A stretch of DNA of 11,112 nt from Thermoplasmata archaeon (GTDB taxonomy: Archaea > Thermoplasmatota > Thermoplasmata > Thermoplasmatales > Thermoplasmataceae). A program made the translations under genes and the position numbers. The notes under the pieces are model-generated. The model was given only the letters and a program-made list of their open reading frames with translations. It was not told the origin of the DNA and searched no databases. Below, piece after piece: positions 5,617-11,112 of the stretch (the first letter of the stretch is position 1; every line of letters begins with the position of its first letter). The DNA is taken from contig JAJZKX010000033.1 of the NCBI GenBank assembly GCA_021850745.1, forward strand, positions 1-11,112. Direction: 5' to 3'.

Positions 5617-8241
5617 GTGTTTCCAATACCGGGAGAAGAAGGAGAATTTGATCTTCAGTTTTTTAGGGATGAATCTTTTGAAAGAAGGAAGTGCATAAAG
5701 TGTAGATCATATTTCTGGACTATTGACCATGAGAGAAAGACATGCGGCGATCCACCATGTGACGTTTATTCCTTTATAGGGAATCCAGCAGGAAAAAAAC
5801 CAATGAATATCAATGAAGTTCGTGACAGTTTCATTGGATTCTTCTCTGATACACACAAGATAATAAAGCCATATCCAATCGTTCCAAGATGGCGGGAGGA
5901 TGTCCTTCTGGTCAACGCATCAATATATGATTTTCAACCACATGTAACTTCCGGGCTTGTGAAACCACCTGGAAATCCGCTCGTCTTGTCCCAGCCATGT
6001 ATCAGAATGGATGATGTAGACTCTGTTGGATTTACCGGAAGGCACCTGACATCATTTGAAATGCTGTGCCATGATTCATTCAACTACGCAGATAAGAAGG
6101 TTTACTGGAAGAATGAAACCGTTTCATACTGTTATCGCCTTTTCACAAAGGCAATAGGCATTGATGGCAAACTTATATCATTCAAGGAAAAACCGTGGAG
6201 CGGCGGTGGAAATGCAGGTGCTGCACTTGAGGTATTCGTCAGGGGACTCGAACTCGCAACACTCGTCTTTATGGATCTGAAATCAGACCCGGAAGGGGCT
6301 TTCGAAATTGATGGCGAGAAGTACACGAAAATGCCGCTTGAGGTTGTCGATACCGGATACGGTCTGGAGAGGATCGCATGGGTCACGCAGGGAAGTTCAA
6401 CAGTATATGATGCGGTATTTCCTGAAGTTATTAAATTCGTCATGGACAATTCCACGGTTCACTTTGCGGAAACATCGGAAATGGCAAGGGTTACAATCAA
6501 GGGAATAGGGGAAAATTATCTCTCCCAGTCCGCGGATGCAGATGATAGCATCAGATTCCTGAAAAATGCATATATAATCAGCGACCACTCTAGATCGCTT
6601 GTTCATCTGCTGAAAGATTATGTCATCCCTAGCAATGTCAAGGTTGGATACCTGGAGAGAATGCTCCTGCGGCGGTTATTCCGGGCTGCAGAGATTATTA
6701 ATTTCACGGGGAATGTAATGGAACTTCTGGAAATGCACATACACAGCCTTAAAGGAATCATCGAAGACTTTCCCCATGAGTTTGCAGGGGAGATCATAAA
6801 GGATGAGATGGAAAAATATGTGAGAAGCGTAAAGGACGGCACTGGGGAAGTGGCCAGGATAATCAGGAAGAAACATAAGATCGATCTTGAGGATCTTCAG
6901 GTGCTTTACGATTCATCAGGAATGCCCCCGGATCTTGTAAGAGAAATAGCTGGGAGGGAACATATTGATGTGGCGATCCCCGAGGATTTTCACTCACTCA
7001 TTGCAAAAAGGCACAGGATTCAACAAAAAGCCACTAAGGATGATTTTGCAGGATTTCCACAGATCAAGACAAGACCCCTCTATTATGATGACACCCACAT
7101 CTATGAGTTCAATGCCATAGTTCTTTTCTCATCATCCAACAGGATAATCCCAAACCAGACTGCTTTTTACCCAACCGGCGGGGGCCAGCCAAACGACCTT
7201 GGTCATTTCATTTATCGGGGAAAGAAAGTCATGGTTACTGATGTTGTCAGGCACGGGGATTCAATCATTCACACACTTGAGGAACCTGTGGAAAAAGGAT
7301 CCAGGATTATGGGGCATATAGACATTGAAAGAAGAAGAAGGCTGATGGTTCACCATAGCTCAACACACCTTATACTTGGTGTAATGAGGGAGTATCTGGG
7401 AGAGCAGGTATGGCAGACTGGAGCGCAGAAGGGAGTGGAAAGCTCCAGAATTGACATCTCGTACAACAGGAAACTTTCCGAGGAAGATATAGCAGAGATA
7501 GAAAGAAGGTGCCTGAAAGCAATCCTTGAGAACAGGAAGATTCACGCATCATTCATGGACTGGAATAAAGCAACTGAGAAATATGGATTCAGGCTCTTTG
7601 AAGGCGGTGTTCCATTAAGTTCTAAGCTAAGGGTTGTTGAAATAGAGGGCGTTGATGTTGAAGGATGTGGTGGAACCCACCTGGATAACACCGGGGAGAT
7701 TGGCATAATCAAGATAATATCTGCGGAAAGCATTCAGGAGGGCATTCAGCGCATTACTTTCTGCGCTGGCAACTCCGCACTGGATTACATCCAGTCAAAT
7801 TACAATCAGTTGAACCTTATCAAGAAAGCCAGCAGGGTGACAACGGAAAACATTTCTGAGGGTGTACAGAAGATTGCCGATGAGAATGTGGAACTGAGGA
7901 AGAAGATTGACACATACATCAGGACACAGTCAGAGGAATTGTTCTTAAATTCACATGTGAAAACTATCGGGGGCACACAGTGGAAAATGATCACAGGAAA
8001 TATGGGCAGCGATTTAATGCAGTTCCTTTCAAAATTAATAATCAGCAGAAATGCAAACAGCATCATATTCAATATTGGAGATTCGACCGTTTCAATAATC
8101 TCAGGTGATCCTGCATTGTCTATGCAGCCTCTAAGGGAATTTTCAATAAAAGGTGAATTCAAGCCTTCAAGATTCATAAAGGCAGCAATGGATAGAGAGG
8201 AGTTTGCAAAGCTGCTGAAGGCGCTTAACATAATGCACTGA
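5617..8241 (+). CDS. alaS: Alanyl-tRNA synthetase, archaeal type
   Basis: AlaRS charges tRNA-Ala with alanine and removes mischarged serine or glycine. The 874-residue protein has the archaeal order of parts. There is an N-terminal Cys-rich zinc site (C26, C29, C43, C48). The class II aminoacylation core includes RMDDVDSVG, the FTGRHLTSFEMLCHD region and GGGNAGAALEVF (G196 on). An editing-domain region carries YPTGGGQPNDLG (518 on) and the zinc-binding H580-S-S-T-H584 and C684-G-G-T-H688 motifs. A coiled-coil-like linker and a C-terminal domain follow. The C-terminal C-Ala/DHHA1 part lacks the glycine-rich loop normally present and ends 'REEFAKLLKALNIMH'. The start is GTG at 5617, giving MFPIPGEEGEFDL, which fits archaeal N-termini; a TATA box lies about 27 nt upstream. 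The gene stands alone behind its own promoter. Confidence 0.96.
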   Translation: MFPIPGEEGEFDLQFFRDESFERRKCIKCRSYFWTIDHERKTCGDPPCDVYSFIGNPAGKKPMNINEVRDSFIGFFSDTHKIIKPYPIVPRWREDVLLVNASIYDFQPHVTSGLVKPPGNPLVLSQPCIRMDDVDSVGFTGRHLTSFEMLCHDSFNYADKKVYWKNETVSYCYRLFTKAIGIDGKLISFKEKPWSGGGNAGAALEVFVRGLELATLVFMDLKSDPEGAFEIDGEKYTKMPLEVVDTGYGLERIAWVTQGSSTVYDAVFPEVIKFVMDNSTVHFAETSEMARVTIKGIGENYLSQSADADDSIRFLKNAYIISDHSRSLVHLLKDYVIPSNVKVGYLERMLLRRLFRAAEIINFTGNVMELLEMHIHSLKGIIEDFPHEFAGEIIKDEMEKYVRSVKDGTGEVARIIRKKHKIDLEDLQVLYDSSGMPPDLVREIAGREHIDVAIPEDFHSLIAKRHRIQQKATKDDFAGFPQIKTRPLYYDDTHIYEFNAIVLFSSSNRIIPNQTAFYPTGGGQPNDLGHFIYRGKKVMVTDVVRHGDSIIHTLEEPVEKGSRIMGHIDIERRRRLMVHHSSTHLILGVMREYLGEQVWQTGAQKGVESSRIDISYNRKLSEEDIAEIERRCLKAILENRKIHASFMDWNKATEKYGFRLFEGGVPLSSKLRVVEIEGVDVEGCGGTHLDNTGEIGIIKIISAESIQEGIQRITFCAGNSALDYIQSNYNQLNLIKKASRVTTENISEGVQKIADENVELRKKIDTYIRTQSEELFLNSHVKTIGGTQWKMITGNMGSDLMQFLSKLIISRNANSIIFNIGDSTVSIISGDPALSMQPLREFSIKGEFKPSRFIKAAMDREEFAKLLKALNIMH

Positions 8242-8245
8242 AAGG

Positions 8246-8253
8246 TTAATAAG
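8246..8253 (+). promoter_or_regulatory. Weak TATA-like element before the M50-like gene
   Basis: TTAATAAG lies about 38 nt before the ATG at 8288, which would give a leader of roughly 10 nt. It is not at the leaderless spacing seen elsewhere. The 46-nt gap to alaS would also allow read-through transcription. Confidence 0.25.
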
Positions 8254-8287
8254 TAGAATTTCAAATACTGTTTGCTGGAAATAACCA

Positions 8288-9997
8288 ATGGCACTAAACG
8301 ACAGGGAAAAGGAGCGTATCAGAAGCATCGCAGGCAATGTTTTTGGTGAGGTGGAAATCAATCAGGAAGGAGATATGTTATTCATTGCCATCCCAAAAGG
8401 GCTTGACAATGAACTGTTTTTTGACCGGTTTTATGACGCCATAAAGGATATAGGTTTTATCTGTTTCCTGACGCAGGATGATAAAATAGGCGTTATAAGA
8501 AGGGACAGGAAGGTGAATAACAGCATAAAATTACTGCTTCTTATCATCACCCTTCTCAGTATAGTTTATGCTGGATTCGCATATTCATCGTCATATTATT
8601 CCGGTTCCACAGCCAGTGAATCTCTCTTCGCCTCCATAATTTATTTTGTCATACCCATATTCTCCATATTTCTGGCACGGGAGATTCCGAAGGTAATCAT
8701 ACATAAGAGATCAGGTATCCCATATTCACTCCCAATTTTTGTCCCAAACCCGATTTCCATGGGTACCATGGGGTTGATAAATGCCCCGGAAGTTCCTTAC
8801 AAAAACAGGAACGACATGATTGTCTCAAGTTCTCTTTCCCTTATTTTTGGTTTTATTCTCGCAATGGCATTTTATATAATTGGATTGGAAGGGTTTTCTT
8901 ATTCGTTGCCTGTCATTACCTCAGTAAACATACCGGCGCACACCATTTCACCACCACTCATATTCCAGCTCATAATATTGAAATATTTGCCCATTCAGGG
9001 GAATCTTGATCCACTCGCCTATGCAGGTTGGGTGGGAATGATTTTCACATCATTCAATGCATTTCCCATCGGATTCCTTGACGGTGGAGTCATACTGGCT
9101 TTAAACAGGCAGGAACTCAAGAAAACCATATCATACATCGCCCTGTTTGCAATGATCATCTTTTCGCTTACCTTCCCTTCATGGCTCATAATGCCCGTCT
9201 TTATTCTCCTTCTTGGGGTAAACGCCCCCATGTCACTGAACCATCTGCAGGCAATTCGTGCGCATTCAAAGATTCTTGCGGTTGCAGTATTGCTCATCCT
9301 TTTTATTGGAATCGTTCCATATCCATTCCACACAACTCAGAGTTCATTCTCCATGAACATACAGAACAACTCCGGGGTCGTTATCAATAATACTTCCTCA
9401 AGCAGCATTGGAGGGTCAGTATTTTTCAATTTTGTAGTGAAGAACACAGGAGGTACTCCCATAGATCCTGCCTTCTCCATTTCTCCAAGTACTCCTTTCA
9501 ATGTTACTGGATATAAGGCAACGCTCTCGCCAGGAGGCGAGGAGTCATTCTCTATCTCAATAAATTCAGCATCTGTTGGAAGCCTTGGAATAAATAAATT
9601 TCAAATAGGGGTTACAACCGGGGAATTCACAAGAACAGCTACCATAGAGATTTACAAGCTGGTCCTTTCCCCGACAATGAAATTTAACGGTTCTAATCCA
9701 TTCTCGTTTCATCTCTTGCCAAACGGCTCCGCCAATCTCTCATTCAGTTCACAGTTGAATCAAAGCATTGCCATTTACATGGTTGGCCCGAACAACATGT
9801 CGTATGTTGCAAGCATTAATGAAAATAACCTAAGCGAGAAGGGAACCTGTCTTTTAACTGTGCATGGAACGCAAATAACGGGAGGAAAGACTGAAAGTAT
9901 TTCAATAACTCCTGTAAATGGCATGCTTCCCTTCGATGTAATAGCGGTCAATCAGACATGGATGGGAGCAGTGGCCTTTGTGGAAACACAAAATTGA
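8288..9997 (+). CDS. M50/site-2-protease-like membrane protein, probably inactive, with outer beta domain
   Basis: Site-2 proteases cut substrates inside the membrane using zinc held by HExxH and a distant LDGG aspartate. This 569-residue protein has the archaeal/EGY-like layout. A soluble N-terminal domain (about 1-75) is followed by hydrophobic helices starting near 80, 114, 178, 247, 281 and 331. A 'SLPIFVPNPISMGTMGLINAPEVPYKNR' stretch matches the family's F-P-x-P-LGTFGA...P-NR region. The second motif N257-x-x-P260...L264-D265-G266-G267 is kept. Where HExxH should be, the sequence reads R131-E-I-P-K135, so both zinc histidines are gone and the protein is probably a pseudoprotease. Residues about 350-569 form an outer, sequon-rich tail with a CARDB-like beta domain (about 375-457, 'FVVKNTGGTP'), unusual for the family. 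A chaperone, scaffold or sensor role is inference. No HExxH lies elsewhere in the protein. Confidence 0.8.
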   Translation: MALNDREKERIRSIAGNVFGEVEINQEGDMLFIAIPKGLDNELFFDRFYDAIKDIGFICFLTQDDKIGVIRRDRKVNNSIKLLLLIITLLSIVYAGFAYSSSYYSGSTASESLFASIIYFVIPIFSIFLAREIPKVIIHKRSGIPYSLPIFVPNPISMGTMGLINAPEVPYKNRNDMIVSSSLSLIFGFILAMAFYIIGLEGFSYSLPVITSVNIPAHTISPPLIFQLIILKYLPIQGNLDPLAYAGWVGMIFTSFNAFPIGFLDGGVILALNRQELKKTISYIALFAMIIFSLTFPSWLIMPVFILLLGVNAPMSLNHLQAIRAHSKILAVAVLLILFIGIVPYPFHTTQSSFSMNIQNNSGVVINNTSSSSIGGSVFFNFVVKNTGGTPIDPAFSISPSTPFNVTGYKATLSPGGEESFSISINSASVGSLGINKFQIGVTTGEFTRTATIEIYKLVLSPTMKFNGSNPFSFHLLPNGSANLSFSSQLNQSIAIYMVGPNNMSYVASINENNLSEKGTCLLTVHGTQITGGKTESISITPVNGMLPFDVIAVNQTWMGAVAFVETQN

Positions 9998-10009
9998 GCA
10001 GGAACAACT

Positions 10010-10020
10010 TTTATAAAATC
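10010..10020 (+). promoter_or_regulatory. Strong distal TATA-like box in the last spacer
   Basis: An AT-rich TTTTATAAAA core lies here just after the M50-like gene. The predicted start of transcription, about 25 nt downstream, falls at the hairpin at 10041-10062 and about 70 nt before the next ATG (10113). It would give a structured leader or a short separate RNA. Confidence 0.4.
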
Positions 10021-10040
10021 TCGTGCACCTATGTATGAAT

Positions 10041-10062
10041 TTTTCTCATCTTATTGAGAGAA
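10041..10062 (+). other. Hairpin in the spacer before the NAD kinase-like gene
   Basis: Arms TTTTCTCA (10041-10048) and TGAGAGAA (10055-10062) pair over 8 positions (one G-U) around a 6-nt loop. It lies just downstream of a strong TATA-like box, where transcription would be expected to start. It could be a leader structure, a transcription stop for the upstream gene, or chance. Confidence 0.35.
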
Positions 10063-10082
10063 TACAGGTCAGCAAGCCATGC

Positions 10083-10090
10083 TTTAATAG
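10083..10090 (+). promoter_or_regulatory. Proximal TATA box of the NAD kinase-like gene
   Basis: TTTAATAG is centred about 26.5 nt upstream of the ATG at 10113, the same spacing as for the other leaderless genes here. No Shine-Dalgarno sequence precedes that ATG. Confidence 0.5.
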
Positions 10091-10112
10091 GCAAGTCGAA
10101 TGTTCATGACGA

Positions 10113-11111
10113 ATGAAGATTGCCTTTGTTATCAATCCTTATGCTGGCACGGGATTGAAATACAGAATGAAAGGTTCCGATTCAATCCGGAAGGATTCGC
10201 CGCCGGATTCTTATGCCCTGACCAGGGCAAGGGAATTCCTGATGGATCTTGATGAAGGAATTGAACTGTTTACTTCCACAGGAACAATGGGAGAAGAGGC
10301 ATTCAAGTCTTTACCATCTCTATCTTTCAAGAAACTAATTGATCCACATCCACCATATTCTGCTGATGACACAGTTAATTTTGCAAGATTAGCCTCAGGT
10401 TTCTGTGATCTTATAATTTTCGTTGGGGGAGATGGCACTGCAAGGGATGTTGTCATTGGTAATACTGCAGGAAAACCAATTCTTGGAATACCATCCGGAA
10501 TGAAAATGTACAGCTCTGTTTTTGCGTCGTCCCCAGAATCTGCTGCGAGATTGGTGAACAGGGTCTATAGATCCGGTGAGATAAAAACAGGCATAGCTGA
10601 GGTCATTGATCTTGATGAGGCGCTGTTCCAGAATGGGGAGATGCAGGTGAGAAAATATGCTGATGTCATTATACCTGTTGGTGATGAAATTGTTTCAGAT
10701 CCAAAGAATGTATATGCGTCACAGGACTTAGATTTGATTGCAGATTACGTTATTGATACCATGGACGATTCCTATTATATTATCGGGACTGGGACAACAT
10801 GTAAAATGATCCTTGAAAAGCTGGGGTTTGAAACAAATCCTCTAGCAGTTGACGTTTTGAAAGGAAAGAATCTAATCGCCGAGGATATTTATGCTGAAGA
10901 CTTCCTCAGGCTCTATGATGGCGGAAAGGTTAAACTGGTAATAAGCCCAACAGGAGGGCAAGGCTTCCTATTTGGGAGAGGCAACAGGCAATTGACAATG
11001 GATTTATTGAAGCTTGTGAACAAGGAAGACATCATTGTGCTATCATCCGCCCAGAAAATCAACGATCTGAAAGCTCTGAGGGTTGATCTTCCAGGATTCA
11101 ACAGTCCATGA
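10113..11111 (+). CDS. COG3199-type ATP/polyphosphate-dependent NAD kinase-like protein
   Basis: The family is predicted to phosphorylate NAD to NADP in the cytosol using ATP or polyphosphate; some relatives are annotated AcoX-like. The 332-residue protein is complete: ATG at 10113, TGA at 11109-11111. Matching features in order are INPYAGTG near the N-terminus (N8, P9, G12), the kinase signature GGDGT at 105-109 followed by ARDVV, GIPSGMKMYSSVFASSPESAA, EVIDLDEALF, IIGTGTTCKMI with a following VDVLKG segment, and ISPTGGQGFLFGRGN near the end. These are the usual COG3199 landmarks in their usual order, so the fold assignment is firm, while the substrate is inferred from the family. The start is supported by a TATA box about 26 nt upstream. 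The gene stands behind a 115-nt spacer and is not obviously in an operon with the M50-like gene. Confidence 0.9.
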   Translation: MKIAFVINPYAGTGLKYRMKGSDSIRKDSPPDSYALTRAREFLMDLDEGIELFTSTGTMGEEAFKSLPSLSFKKLIDPHPPYSADDTVNFARLASGFCDLIIFVGGDGTARDVVIGNTAGKPILGIPSGMKMYSSVFASSPESAARLVNRVYRSGEIKTGIAEVIDLDEALFQNGEMQVRKYADVIIPVGDEIVSDPKNVYASQDLDLIADYVIDTMDDSYYIIGTGTTCKMILEKLGFETNPLAVDVLKGKNLIAEDIYAEDFLRLYDGGKVKLVISPTGGQGFLFGRGNRQLTMDLLKLVNKEDIIVLSSAQKINDLKALRVDLPGFNSP

Positions 11112-11112
11112 G

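Noticed and set aside
7806..8294. Minus-strand frame of 162 codons opposite the end of alaS
   Set aside because: It lies antisense to well-conserved AlaRS codons, its translation shows no family features and it has no promoter signal; it is a shadow of alaS.
10035..10109. 24-codon frame in the spacer before the NAD kinase-like gene
   Set aside because: Too short to judge, with no recognisable features or ribosome binding site; kept only as part of the spacer observation.

Overview
The window looks like a chromosomal piece of an acidophilic, cell-wall-lacking archaeon of the Thermoplasmatales type (Ferroplasma/Cuniculiplasma/Thermoplasma relatives). The evidence is an archaeal alanyl-tRNA synthetase with a Cys4 zinc site, a fibrillarin-type rRNA methylase, an XPB-type helicase fragment, a COG3199 NAD-kinase-like protein, and a very large Asn/Ser/Tyr-rich surface protein with a pilin-like N-terminus and 'ESGL' beta modules. 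Several genes have a TATA box centred 26-28 nt before the start codon and no ribosome binding site, as expected for leaderless archaeal transcripts. The genus assignment is inference.

Left part (1-3866): this is the unusual region. Bases 1-51 are a perfect inverted copy of bases 1020-1070. The left copy is the start of a minus-strand pilin-like surface gene (ATG at 57-55, with its own promoter) that runs off the window. The right copy lacks that ATG and promoter. It is instead joined in frame to the first 283 codons of an XPB-type DNA repair helicase, giving one open 1231-codon frame. The helicase is cut just after motif Ia, at a conserved Pro-Val pair whose codons (CCA GTT) also occur in the surface gene. 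The structure could be an invertible or rearranged surface-antigen locus, a collapsed long inverted repeat, or an amplification/assembly chimera. The sequence alone cannot decide.

Middle part (3867-8241): a small helical, ferritin-like protein without the usual metal ligands; a 100-residue unknown protein whose end overlaps the TTG start of fibrillarin (flpA, which guides box C/D RNA 2'-O-methylation); and alaS. Fibrillarin and AlaRS are core RNA-processing and translation genes. No nop5 partner lies beside flpA.

Right part (8242-11112): a multi-pass membrane protein of the M50/site-2-protease family that keeps the C-terminal LDGG motif but has REIPK where HExxH should be, so it is probably a pseudoprotease; it carries an extracytoplasmic beta-rich tail. 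Next come a 115-nt spacer with two candidate TATA boxes and a hairpin, and a complete COG3199 ATP/polyphosphate-NAD kinase-like gene whose stop is one base from the window end. No tRNA, rRNA, CRISPR or transposase gene was recognised, and no gene-free stretch exceeds 300 bases.
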